Of a DNA stretch of 64,000 nt, positions 44,114 to 53,092 are shown piece by piece (position 1 is the stretch's first letter; each line of letters begins with the position of its first letter). Both the position numbers and the translations under genes were made by a program. This DNA is from Bacteroidales bacterium (GTDB lineage Bacteria; Bacteroidota; Bacteroidia; Bacteroidales; UBA932): assembly GCA_017443845.1 (NCBI GenBank), contig JAFSXX010000034.1:17750-81749 (forward strand), in the 5' to 3' direction. The notes beneath the pieces are model-generated. The model was not told the DNA's origin and did no database searches. It saw only the letters and a list, made by a program, of their open reading frames with translations.

Positions 44114-46981
44114 ATGAAGAAGAAACGCATACTCATAGCGCTCCTGTGCGTGCTGGCCGCGATTCCCGCTTTCGCGGTCTTCAACGAGAAGGATATCACC
44201 CAGACCCTCTCGGTGCTCCGCTTCGAACTCTCGCAGCAGAATGCCAAGATGGAGAATTCCCGTTCCCGCATCAGGCAGCGCAACGAACGCCAGCACCGGA
44301 TGATGGTTGATATGATCAAGAAGTGCAACGAGCTCTCCCTGATCCTCTATTCCCAGAACCAGGACTATACGTTCGACCTGGCCTACGCGCTCAATGCCGT
44401 TACCGACAATTACGAGGCCTTCAGCAAGCGGCGCATGCCCTATGACGAGATCGTCAGCTCGATGAATCTCGAGATAGAGCGCTACCAGCGCCTTATCGAG
44501 GCCCTGCGCAGGATTCCCCCCGTGCTCGACGAGATCGACGTCGTCCCCGACAGCATAAGCATCTCCAAGGAGGACCTTATGTCGGATTATATGCCTTCCG
44601 GGACGTCGCGTCCCAAGAGGGAGTCGCAGGACGATACCACCGACCTCGACGTGGACAGCCTCCGCTCCCTGGATCCGATACCGGTGGTCTCCGACTCGCT
44701 GCTCGCGCAGTTCGGCATCATCCGCTCCCGCCAGGTGCCCGACGGTACCCTTGAGAGCGACGGCCACGACCATGGCCATGGTTCGCATGACCACGGACAC
44801 GCGCACGCTCCGGTCGAGGCGATGGTCGCCCCCGGTGACACCGCTTCCGACGGCACTCCCTTCATGCTCGACGAAGAGGGCAGGGAGGACCGCGAGGCCT
44901 GCCTGATGTATGCCCTGAGCCTGCTCGAAATGTACACCGAGGCCCGCGACAGGATCGTTGCCGACAACGACCACTACGTGGACCTGAGCAACCGTCTCGA
45001 AGAGGCCTATAACTATGCGCAGGCCCGCTACAAGGTCATTCAGAAGCGCATATTCGTGGATGGCCAGGACGACTACTTCTCCGTCTTGCGGCGCTTCGGC
45101 CGCTACTCCAAGCTGGCCGTGCAGGATACCAGGCAGAAATATATGTCGGCCCTTGTCGAAGCGGACCACCACGATGCGCACGGCGACCACGGGCATCACC
45201 ATCACAACGAGAGCGAGTGGCGCGGTCCGGTGGTTGCAGGATTCGCAATCTATATTTTCTTCTACCTTCTGTTCTCGCTGGCCCTCAGCGCGGCGATACT
45301 ATATCTCCTTTCGAAGACTGTAAAGGCTTTCAACAACGAGGAGTTCAAGAGGCGCCGCTTCGGATTCATCTTCCTCTTCGCTTCGGTGATCTTCGCCGTC
45401 TCCATCATGATCGCCTCGCAGTTCGTGGAGCAGAACTTCATCAGGGCGGCCTCGAAGCATCTGCTGGTCTATGCGTGGCTGCTCGCTGCGATCTCGGCGT
45501 CGCTGTTGATACGCGTCAAGCCCGAGGATCTCAACCGCAGCTTCCTGATGTACGCACCCGTGATGCTGCTCGGCCTGGCGGTGATCACCTTCAGGATCAT
45601 ATTCATCCCCAACCGCCTGGTCAACCTCATCTTCCCGCCGCTGCTGCTGATATTCTTCGTATGGCAACTGCTGCTCTGCCTGAAGCATCGCAACAACCTC
45701 GACAAGCGCGATGCCATATATTCCTGGATAACCTGCGTGGTATTCGGTGCGACCACCCTGATGGCGTGGGCCGGATATGTGCTACTCGGGGTCCAGGTGG
45801 TCATCTGGTGGCTATTCCAGCTCGCTGCGATCGAGACGGTGACCGCAATCTACGATCTGCTCAAGATCTACTCCGAAAGCATCATCGCCCGCCGCAAGCA
45901 GCGCTACCTGCAGAACCACCAGATTCTCGACGAGGAGAAATCCGGCGCCTTCATTATGGTGACCTGGTTCTTCGACTTCCTGCGCAAGGCGGTCCTGCCA
46001 ATCCTGGCGGTACTTTCCATCCCTTTGTGCATCAATATGGCGGCCAAGGTCTTCGACCTCTCCGAGATATGCAAGGAGATATTCTTCAAGCCCTTCTTCA
46101 ACCTGAGCGATACAAAGGGCAATCCGATACTCCACCTGTCGCTCTACAAGCTGGTGCTTGTAACATCCCTGTTCTATCTCTTCAAGTACATAGATTATCT
46201 GGCCAAGGCGCTCTACCGCCACGACAAGCTCCAGAAGGCGATGGCCAAGAACGAGGGCAGCTTCGTCCACGCCAACCAGGTGAACCTCACCCTCGCCAAC
46301 AACGTGATCTCGATCCTTGTCTGGGGTACCTACATAGTGGCCTGCATCAATCTGCTCAAGATTCCGATGGGAGCCCTCTCGATAGTCGCCGCCGGTCTGG
46401 CTACCGGTCTCGGTCTGGCTATGAAGGATGTGCTCAACAACTTCATCTACGGAATCCAGCTAATGGCCGGCCGCGTCCGCGTGGGCGACTATATCGAGTG
46501 CGACGGAGTCCGCGGACAGGTTGAGAGCATCACCTACCAGAGCACCCAGATCGCCACCCTGGAGGGCGATATAATGGCATTTACCAATACCACGCTCTTC
46601 AACAAGAACTTCCGCAACCTGACCAAGGACAATCCCTATGTCTTCTCCAAGATTCCCGTGGGAGTCAGCTACGGCACCGATGTGGAGACGGCCCGCAAGG
46701 TCATCCTCGAGGCCCTCGAGCCTTTCAAGAAGGAGAGGGACAAGTACGGCCGCAGGCTGATAGGCAAGCGCTACGGCATCCAGGTCACCGTGGAGGGATT
46801 CGGCGACAGCAGCGTGGATCTGGCTGTCAAGGAATTCCTGCTTGTGGAGAGCCAGCTGGCCACCGCCGCCCGTATGAGGGAGGTCATCTATCAGGCCCTT
46901 GCCGAAAACGGTATCACCATACCGTTCCCCCAGCAGGACATCTATATCAAGGAGTACCCTAAAGAGAATACAAACCAATAA
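44114..46981 (+). CDS. Large MscS-type mechanosensitive channel with histidine-rich periplasmic segments
   Basis: 955 residues. A signal-like N-terminus (MKKKRILIALLCVLAAIPAFA), a coiled-coil periplasmic domain of about 330 residues, then about ten membrane helices and a C-terminal MscS core: pore helix MGALSIVAAGLATGLGLAMK, then FIYGIQLMAGRVRVGDYIEC with GxxVGDxI, GQVESITYQSTQI and PNTTLFNK-like AFTNTTLFNK. Two histidine-rich stretches occur, at about residues 215-235 (DGHDHGHGSHDHGHAHA) and 352-369 (HHDAHGDHGHHHH), the second next to the first membrane helix. Such clusters could bind Zn or Ni. The start is the ATG at 44114, after an unlikely TTG. Confidence 0.88.
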   Translation: MKKKRILIALLCVLAAIPAFAVFNEKDITQTLSVLRFELSQQNAKMENSRSRIRQRNERQHRMMVDMIKKCNELSLILYSQNQDYTFDLAYALNAVTDNYEAFSKRRMPYDEIVSSMNLEIERYQRLIEALRRIPPVLDEIDVVPDSISISKEDLMSDYMPSGTSRPKRESQDDTTDLDVDSLRSLDPIPVVSDSLLAQFGIIRSRQVPDGTLESDGHDHGHGSHDHGHAHAPVEAMVAPGDTASDGTPFMLDEEGREDREACLMYALSLLEMYTEARDRIVADNDHYVDLSNRLEEAYNYAQARYKVIQKRIFVDGQDDYFSVLRRFGRYSKLAVQDTRQKYMSALVEADHHDAHGDHGHHHHNESEWRGPVVAGFAIYIFFYLLFSLALSAAILYLLSKTVKAFNNEEFKRRRFGFIFLFASVIFAVSIMIASQFVEQNFIRAASKHLLVYAWLLAAISASLLIRVKPEDLNRSFLMYAPVMLLGLAVITFRIIFIPNRLVNLIFPPLLLIFFVWQLLLCLKHRNNLDKRDAIYSWITCVVFGATTLMAWAGYVLLGVQVVIWWLFQLAAIETVTAIYDLLKIYSESIIARRKQRYLQNHQILDEEKSGAFIMVTWFFDFLRKAVLPILAVLSIPLCINMAAKVFDLSEICKEIFFKPFFNLSDTKGNPILHLSLYKLVLVTSLFYLFKYIDYLAKALYRHDKLQKAMAKNEGSFVHANQVNLTLANNVISILVWGTYIVACINLLKIPMGALSIVAAGLATGLGLAMKDVLNNFIYGIQLMAGRVRVGDYIECDGVRGQVESITYQSTQIATLEGDIMAFTNTTLFNKNFRNLTKDNPYVFSKIPVGVSYGTDVETARKVILEALEPFKKERDKYGRRLIGKRYGIQVTVEGFGDSSVDLAVKEFLLVESQLATAARMREVIYQALAENGITIPFPQQDIYIKEYPKENTNQ

Positions 46982-47014
46982 ACTCAATCAATAACACCTT
47001 AAACCAAAAGTATT

Positions 47015-47704
47015 ATGAAAAAGTATTTTGCAGAATTTATCGGAACAATGGTTCTGACTCTCATGGGCTGCGGTACTGCAGTTTTCCTGGGCTGCGGCAC
47101 ACCTGCAGGCGTAGTCGGTACGGCTATCGCATTCGGTCTCGCAGTCGTTGCAATGGCTTACACTATCGGTGAGATCTCCGGTTGCCACATCAACCCGGCC
47201 ATCACCCTCGGTGTCGCCCTCTCAGGCCGTATGACCTGGAAAGACGCTTGCGGATACTGGGTAGGCCAGTTCCTCGGCGGTATCGTAGGTGCAGCCCTTC
47301 TCTGGGCCATCATCGCAGCTACCGGCGCTCCGGGCGCAATGGGTGATCCTGCAGGAATGGGTGCCAACGGCGTTGCAAATGCCGGCGGCGTATGGGGCGC
47401 TTGCCTCGTTGAGGTCATCGCTACCTGCGTATTCGTACTCGTAGTCCTCGGCGCTACCGATTCCAAGCTCGGCGCAGGCAAGCCTGCAGGCCTCGCTATC
47501 GGTCTTGCACTGGTGCTCGTACACCTCGTATGCATCAACCTTACCGGAACCTCCGTCAACCCCGCACGTTCCTTCGGACCCGCTCTCTTCGCAGGCGGTG
47601 AAGCCCTCAAGAATGTCTGGGTATTCATCTGCGCTCCCCTCGTAGGTGGTGCCCTCGCAGCTTGCCTCTGGGGCTGTCTGGCAGGATGCAAGAAAGCTGA
47701 ATAA
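47015..47704 (+). CDS. aqpZ: Aquaporin (MIP family)
   Basis: Water (possibly glycerol) channel in the inner membrane. 229 residues, six hydrophobic spans, with both NPA motifs: GCHINPAITLGV and SVNPARSFGPAL. The segment before the first (AYTIGEISG) and the narrow-pore arginine after the second (NPAR) fit the water-selective AqpZ group, although substrate range is an inference. Follows the MscS gene by 33 bp, so the two may serve osmotic adaptation together. Confidence 0.92.
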   Translation: MKKYFAEFIGTMVLTLMGCGTAVFLGCGTPAGVVGTAIAFGLAVVAMAYTIGEISGCHINPAITLGVALSGRMTWKDACGYWVGQFLGGIVGAALLWAIIAATGAPGAMGDPAGMGANGVANAGGVWGACLVEVIATCVFVLVVLGATDSKLGAGKPAGLAIGLALVLVHLVCINLTGTSVNPARSFGPALFAGGEALKNVWVFICAPLVGGALAACLWGCLAGCKKAE

Positions 47705-47719
47705 TCCTCAGTATCAGTG

Positions 47720-49240
47720 ATGAAAAGACTGACCCTGCTGCTCGCAGCAGCCCTCCTTTTCAGTTTTACCGGTGCAGCTCAAGACAATGACTGGGAGAGC
47801 TGCACCAGTATTATGGTCGGCCGCAAGGCCTCGGCAGACGGCTCCGTCATCACCTCGCACACCTGCGATGGCAAATATCGCACCTGGGCCACGATAGAGC
47901 CCGCAGCCGATTATGCCGCCGGAGCCCTCCACGAGGTCCGCAAGGGTACGATGAAGACCGCCTTCCGCGACGATACCACCGGCGTTACGCTGGCCGGTAC
48001 CATTCCCGAAGCCGCCCATACATACGCTTATCTCAATACCGCATATCCCTGCCTCAACGAGCACCAGCTCGCTATCGGCGAGACCACTTTCGTAGGTCCC
48101 CGGAAACTTGTCAACAAGGATGCGATGTTCCTTATCGAGGAGCTCGAGCGCATCGCCCTCCAGCGTTGCACCACCGCCCGCGAGGCAGTCATCCTGATGG
48201 GTACCACAGCCGAGAAATACGGCTATGGCGATACCGGCGAGTGCCTCACTGTGGCCGACAAGAACGAAGTCTGGCAGTTCGAGATAGTGGGAGTGGGCAA
48301 GGACAAGGTCGGTGCGGCCTGGGTAGCACAGCGCATACCCGACGACTGCATCGGCGTCTCCGCCAACATTCCCCGTATCGGCAAGCTCCACCGCGAGGAC
48401 AAGGCCAACTTCCTCTGCTCCGACAACCTCGAGCAGGTGGCTAAGGAGAACGGCCTCTGGGACGGTAAGGGCGAGTTCATCTTCTGGAAACATCTCGGCA
48501 GCGACGGCCGCGAGAAGAATTATTCCGACCGCGAGTTCTTCATCTACTCGGCTCTCGCTCCCTCGCAGGGCTTCACCCGCGAGATGGATGAGCTTCCGGT
48601 ATATGTAAAGCCCGATGCCAAGGTCGATGTCCGCCAGGTGATGCATCTCTTCCGCGCCACCTACGAGGGAACCGACCTGGATATGTGCAAGAACGTCAAG
48701 ATCGACTCCGTAAAGATAAGCCCCGTGGCCAACCCATGGCTTACCACCACGATGCGCAATACCCTCAATGCCATCGCTCCCGGAACGGTAGAATTCCACC
48801 GTACGGTCTCCGTGGCGTGGTGCGCTTATTCGTTCGTGGCACAGCTCCGCAACTGGCTTCCCGACGCAGTGGGCGGCATCTGCTGGCTCTCTGTCGACAA
48901 CCCGGCGCAGAGCCCCCGCGTGCCTGTTTTCTGCGGAACCACCGAACTTCCCGAGGCCTATGCCTTCTGCGGCCAGAAGAACTACTGGCCCGACTGCGTG
49001 CTGTGGACCTTCCGCCGTGCGAACAAGCTCGCCACCCTCCAGTGGCAGGCTACCAAGAAAGGCTTCATGGAGCAGGTCGACAGGGCGGAGGAGATAGCTT
49101 TCTCCGGCCTCAAGGCAGTCGAAGAAAACCCTACTGCCGGCACTCTCAACAACTATACCCGCTATATCTTCAACCGTTCCGCCCAGCTCTGGAAGGAACT
49201 CGAGGATAAATACTGGGTAGAGTTCGGTTCAGGATTTTAA
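47720..49240 (+). CDS. C69-family dipeptidase
   Basis: 506 residues, Ntn-hydrolase fold. Signal peptide (MKRLTLLLAAALLFSFTGAAQ) then DNDWESCTSIMVGRKASADG: the Cys of SCTSI would become the catalytic N-terminal Cys after processing, as in lactobacillar PepD and acid ceramidase relatives. Conserved ITSHTCDG, VWQFEIVG and HRTVSVAWCAY segments support the assignment. It splits dipeptides, probably in the periplasm. The start is the ATG at 47720 rather than the GTG one codon before. Confidence 0.87.
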   Translation: MKRLTLLLAAALLFSFTGAAQDNDWESCTSIMVGRKASADGSVITSHTCDGKYRTWATIEPAADYAAGALHEVRKGTMKTAFRDDTTGVTLAGTIPEAAHTYAYLNTAYPCLNEHQLAIGETTFVGPRKLVNKDAMFLIEELERIALQRCTTAREAVILMGTTAEKYGYGDTGECLTVADKNEVWQFEIVGVGKDKVGAAWVAQRIPDDCIGVSANIPRIGKLHREDKANFLCSDNLEQVAKENGLWDGKGEFIFWKHLGSDGREKNYSDREFFIYSALAPSQGFTREMDELPVYVKPDAKVDVRQVMHLFRATYEGTDLDMCKNVKIDSVKISPVANPWLTTTMRNTLNAIAPGTVEFHRTVSVAWCAYSFVAQLRNWLPDAVGGICWLSVDNPAQSPRVPVFCGTTELPEAYAFCGQKNYWPDCVLWTFRRANKLATLQWQATKKGFMEQVDRAEEIAFSGLKAVEENPTAGTLNNYTRYIFNRSAQLWKELEDKYWVEFGSGF

Positions 49241-49259
49241 TCTATAACTGACAATAACT

Positions 49260-49838
49260 ATGGACGAAGAAATCAAAAACGCGGCTGAGGAGGTAGATTC
49301 CACCCCTATGCCCGAAACCCCCGAAACCGACGCCGCTCCCGAGAAAAAGGACCTCGGCGACAGGCTCGAAGATTTCCGCGACAAGGCGGCCGATAAACTC
49401 GATGACCTTTCCGACAAGGTCGAAGACAAGTTCGACGACCTCAAGGACAAGTTCAAAGAGCAGAAAGAGGCTGCGCAGCCCAAGGTAGATGAGATCAAGG
49501 ACAAGATCAACGACGCCTCGCCCGACACGACGGCCGAGTATGATCCCGCCGACATCAAGGCCAACAAACTGATGGCGATCCTATCATACCTCGGTATCCT
49601 CATCCTCATCCCCCTCCTGGCAAAGGACAGCAAATTCGCGAAGTTCCACGTCAATCAGGGCATCATCGTACTCATCCTCGACCTGATCGTATGGCTCTTC
49701 TCCAGAGTCAACCACGGCCTGGTCACCTGGATACTCGACATTATCGTACTGATTTACATCATCATCGGTATCGTCAATGCCGTCGGCGGCAAGGCCAAAG
49801 AACTTCCCTTCATCGGCAAGTTCAGGATCCTGAAGTAA
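49260..49838 (+). CDS. Coiled-coil-headed membrane protein (DUF4870-like C-terminal part)
   Basis: 192 residues. The first 95 are acidic and helical with a heptad-like KLDDLSDKVEDKFDDLKDKF coiled coil; there is no signal peptide. The last 95 carry three or four membrane helices in the pattern of DUF4870-type proteins (NKLMAILSYLGILILIPLL, KFHVNQGIIVLIL, then an amphipathic KELPFIGKFRIL tail). Function unknown. Follows the dipeptidase gene by 19 bp and ends at a strong bidirectional terminator. Confidence 0.65.
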   Translation: MDEEIKNAAEEVDSTPMPETPETDAAPEKKDLGDRLEDFRDKAADKLDDLSDKVEDKFDDLKDKFKEQKEAAQPKVDEIKDKINDASPDTTAEYDPADIKANKLMAILSYLGILILIPLLAKDSKFAKFHVNQGIIVLILDLIVWLFSRVNHGLVTWILDIIVLIYIIIGIVNAVGGKAKELPFIGKFRILK

Positions 49839-49856
49839 CCGGACAGTTGTATCGAT

Positions 49857-49890
49857 AAGATGGCCGATAAAAGTATCGGCCATCTTTTTT
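49857..49890. terminator. Bidirectional rho-independent terminator
   Basis: Perfect 13-bp stem (49857-49869 with 49874-49886), 4-nt loop, T-run on the plus strand and A-rich sequence on the other. Serves the convergent genes at 49260 and 49892. Confidence 0.93.
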
Positions 49891-49891
49891 G

Positions 49892-51187
49892 TTATTTTAA
49901 CCTCAGGAACCCGTACCCGAACCTTTCGCAGGCGGCACGTTCAAGGGCCTCGCGGTCGTCGGGGTGGGCGATGGCTATCAGGGCCTTGGCGCGCTGGGGG
50001 AGATTCTTGTTGCGGAGATAGGCGATACCGTACTCGGTGGCAACGTACTGGGTCTGGAAACGCGTCGTCACCACGCCGGCACCGGGCGTGAGGGTGGGGA
50101 CGATCTTGCCGCGGCCCTTACTGGTGCGGGAGGGGAGGGCGATGAAAGTCTTGCCGCCATCCGAGAGGGAACAGCCGTACATGAAATCGTGCTGCCCTCC
50201 GACGCCGGAATAGATATGCTCACCGATCGAATCGGCGCAGATCTGCCCCGTCAGATCCACCTCCAGAGCCGAATTGATGGCGCAGGCGCGGGGATTCTGG
50301 GCTATGATGAAGGGATTGTTGGTATAGGCCACATCGTAGAACTCCATCGACTTGTTGTGGTCGATGAAATCATACATCTCCTTGGAACCCAGAGCCAGCG
50401 AAGCCACGCTGATGCCGGGCTTGACCTTCTTGAGCGAATTGTCGATGACACCCTCCTTTATGAGGCGGATGACTCCGTCGGTCATGGCCTCGGTATGTAG
50501 GCCGAGATGACGGTGATCCTTGATGCCATTGAGGATAGCGTTGGGGATGCCTCCGACACCTATCTGGAGAGTCGCACCGTCGGGGATTTCGGATGCCACG
50601 TACTTGCCTATGGCCGCCTCGACGGGAGTGGGCTCGCCGAACTGCATAGCCACGGGAGGGGCGTCGCAGAGCACGGCGGCGCTGATCTTCGACTCGTGGA
50701 TAAGGCATCCGCCGTAGAGATGCGGAATGCTCTTGTTCACCTGCGCGATGACGACCCTGGCGCATTCCGTCGCTGCGACGGAGATGTCGCCTCCTATGCC
50801 GAAGCTGCAGTATCCGTTCTCGTCGGGCAGGGAACAGTTGATGAATGCCACATCGATCGGAATCTGCCGGCTGCGGAACATATACGGAACCTCGCCGAGG
50901 AAGCAGGGCGTGATGCTGCCGTACCCCGCATCGACATAGGCCCGCTGGTCGCCGCAGATGAAGATGCTGTTGACTATGAACGAATCCTTGTACTCGGGCT
51001 TGCAGAAGGGGGCCGGCCCCTCGCTGACATTGAAACCGGAGACTATGGTCACGTCGCGGAGCTCACCGGCGCGCCTTGTGAGAGCCTCCTGGAGGATCCT
51101 TGGAACGCTGGTACTTCCCTGGCAGCAGATGGTGTCACCGCTTCGGACGAGTTTTACGGCCTCGTCAGCCGAAACATAATTCATCAT
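49892..51187 (-). CDS. Acetyl-CoA hydrolase/CoA-transferase family protein
   Basis: 431 residues of the class I CoA-transferase family (relatives: acetyl-CoA hydrolase, 4-hydroxybutyrate and propionate CoA-transferases). Signatures: LQIGVGGIPNAIL in the second domain, active-site Glu in NSALEVDLTGQI, and GGQHDFMYGC. It probably transfers CoA from an aryl- or branched-acyl-CoA to acetate, or hydrolyses it. Fourth and last gene of the iorA operon; its start overlaps the aminotransferase stop (ATGA, with ATGATG giving two possible starts). Context argues for releasing arylacetates formed by IorAB. Confidence 0.87.
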   Translation of the reverse strand: MMNYVSADEAVKLVRSGDTICCQGSTSVPRILQEALTRRAGELRDVTIVSGFNVSEGPAPFCKPEYKDSFIVNSIFICGDQRAYVDAGYGSITPCFLGEVPYMFRSRQIPIDVAFINCSLPDENGYCSFGIGGDISVAATECARVVIAQVNKSIPHLYGGCLIHESKISAAVLCDAPPVAMQFGEPTPVEAAIGKYVASEIPDGATLQIGVGGIPNAILNGIKDHRHLGLHTEAMTDGVIRLIKEGVIDNSLKKVKPGISVASLALGSKEMYDFIDHNKSMEFYDVAYTNNPFIIAQNPRACAINSALEVDLTGQICADSIGEHIYSGVGGQHDFMYGCSLSDGGKTFIALPSRTSKGRGKIVPTLTPGAGVVTTRFQTQYVATEYGIAYLRNKNLPQRAKALIAIAHPDDREALERAACERFGYGFLRLK

Positions 51188-52506
51188 TTTCCTTCCTGTT
51201 TCACAAGTTCCGTAAACAATTTGAGACGCTCGTCGAGCATCTTGAAATCTTCATCGCTACGGAGTCGTGAAACGCACACGCGGATGCCGTTCTGGCCGCT
51301 TCCGGTGGTATTCAAGGGGATGGCGATAATGCCGCAGCGCAGCAGGGATTCGAGCAGCGTCCTGTTGCCCAGCGACTGGTATTCTACGGTGTAGAAGAAA
51401 CCGTCGCTGATGGTCTGCTCGATGTCCTTGTCGTAAACGAGATGGAATCCGTTCTCCTCGAAGATCTGGCGGGAACGGTGTGCACGGAGGGCATACTCGC
51501 GGAGTTCCTTAACAAAGTTGTAACGCCCCTCGGTGGCGGCTTCCAGCATCGCCGAAAGGGCATACTGGGCCGAGTGGGAAGCGCCTGAGGTATTGATGTA
51601 GAGGTAATTCAGTATGAAATTGTCTCCGAACTTGCCGATTCCCCACTTCTTCTTGAGGGCGGGATATTCGCGGTGGTAGAGCTTGTCGGAGATGCAGGTC
51701 ATTCCGATGCGCTCGCCGGCGTAGCTGAATATCTTGGAGGCCGAGAGCAGCAGCACATAATTGTCGGTGTAGCGGGCCACGGTACTCTGGAACGGCGGCT
51801 CGAAAGGCACCGACATATCCTTGCGGAAGTCCATGCAGAGATATGCCATATCCTCGAGGATGATGACGTCGTATTTGTTGGCCAGATCGCCGATGATGGC
51901 AAGCTCCTCCTCCGAGAGGCAGATCCACGCCGGATTGTTGGGGTTGGAGTAGAGGATTGCGGCGATATTGCCCTCCTTGAGGTAGGACTCCAGCTTCTCG
52001 CGGAGACGGTCTGCGCGGTAGTCATAGACATCGAAGAAGATATTCTTGATGCCCAGGATGTCGGGCTGGCGGCCGTGGGCCGAGAAACCGGGACATATAT
52101 ATAGGATGGTGTCCTTCTTCGGGTCGAGCTGCGAGCACTCGAGTATGCTGGTCATACTGCCCTGCATCGAGCCCACGGTCGGCACGATGCCGCGCGGGTC
52201 GATATCTACGTCGATGAATGCCTTGACGAAGCGGGCTGCGTTCTTCTTGAGCTCGGGGATGCCCTGTACGGGGGGATAGATGGCGGAAAGCCCCTTGTCG
52301 AGCGCCTCTTTCTGCGCCTTGATGCCGATGGGGCAGGCGGGGATGCCTGGAACTCCGATCTCGAGGTGCGAGAAAGCCTCTCCGGAGGCCTCTTCGAGCA
52401 TCGAGCCGATCATCGAACACTGGCGGATGGTGGTGCGGGATACGTCTTCTATCTCCATCTCTGCGAGTATGGAGTCGAACTGCTTCTTTGAAATTGGCTC
52501 TTTCAT
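51184..52506 (-). CDS. PLP-dependent class I/II aminotransferase
   Basis: 440 residues, fold type I. The cofactor lysine lies in LLSASKIFSYAGERIGM, with the phosphate-binding arginine loop following, and the NPNNPAW motif and PPVQGIPELKKNAA at the proper places. The C-terminal RVCVSRL Arg should bind the substrate carboxylate. In operon with iorAB, it most likely deaminates aromatic (or branched) amino acids to 2-oxoacids, the substrates of IorAB. Starts 4 bp after iorB. Confidence 0.88.
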   Translation of the reverse strand: MKEPISKKQFDSILAEMEIEDVSRTTIRQCSMIGSMLEEASGEAFSHLEIGVPGIPACPIGIKAQKEALDKGLSAIYPPVQGIPELKKNAARFVKAFIDVDIDPRGIVPTVGSMQGSMTSILECSQLDPKKDTILYICPGFSAHGRQPDILGIKNIFFDVYDYRADRLREKLESYLKEGNIAAILYSNPNNPAWICLSEEELAIIGDLANKYDVIILEDMAYLCMDFRKDMSVPFEPPFQSTVARYTDNYVLLLSASKIFSYAGERIGMTCISDKLYHREYPALKKKWGIGKFGDNFILNYLYINTSGASHSAQYALSAMLEAATEGRYNFVKELREYALRAHRSRQIFEENGFHLVYDKDIEQTISDGFFYTVEYQSLGNRTLLESLLRCGIIAIPLNTTGSGQNGIRVCVSRLRSDEDFKMLDERLKLFTELVKQEGK

Positions 52507-52510
52507 CCGC

Positions 52511-53092
52511 TTATCTCTTTACAGCCGATGCGAGGCCCGCATCGAAGGCTTTGATATTGGCATCGACGATCTCCTGACCCTTGCGCATGAAGACGCTGCG
52601 GATTCCATCGCGGAGCTTGTCGGGATCGAGCATCCCGAGCACCGAAGCGGCGGCGCCGAGCAGGACCATATTGGCGCTGCGGGGCGAGCCGGCCTCCTTT
52701 GCGATGGCGTCCACGTCAATCGCGATGACATTCGGGAGTTTGGCGAGAGAGGCGCGAACCGCCTCCATATCGGGATAATTGGGGATGTTGACCAGCGGAG
52801 TGGTGTTGGTGATGATCCATCCCTCCTTTGCGAGCCAGGGCTGGTAGCGCAGCGCCTCCATAGGCTCGAGCGAGATGATGAGGTCGGCTCCGCCGCGGGG
52901 GATGAGGTCGCTGTGGATGGTGTCGGAGCTGATGCGGAGATGCGACTGCACATCGCCGCCCCTCTGACTCATTCCGTGGACTTCGGCCTGCTTGAGGTGC
53001 AGTTCCTGGCGGAGGGCCGCCGAACCTATGACTGTCGCGATGGAGAGGATTCCCTGTCCTCCCACACCTGCAAGTATTATATCTTTCTTCAT
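52511..53092 (-). CDS. iorB: Indolepyruvate:ferredoxin oxidoreductase beta subunit (IorB)
   Basis: 193 residues, the pyruvate-oxidoreductase gamma-like subunit: KDIILAGVGGQGILSIATVI at the N-terminus, then EVHGMSQRGGDVQSHLRI and a C-terminal helical tail. Together with IorA it oxidatively decarboxylates arylpyruvates to arylacetyl-CoA, passing electrons to ferredoxin. The start is the ATG at 53090-53092, overlapping the iorA stop by 4 bp. Confidence 0.93.
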   Translation of the reverse strand: MKKDIILAGVGGQGILSIATVIGSAALRQELHLKQAEVHGMSQRGGDVQSHLRISSDTIHSDLIPRGGADLIISLEPMEALRYQPWLAKEGWIITNTTPLVNIPNYPDMEAVRASLAKLPNVIAIDVDAIAKEAGSPRSANMVLLGAAASVLGMLDPDKLRDGIRSVFMRKGQEIVDANIKAFDAGLASAVKR

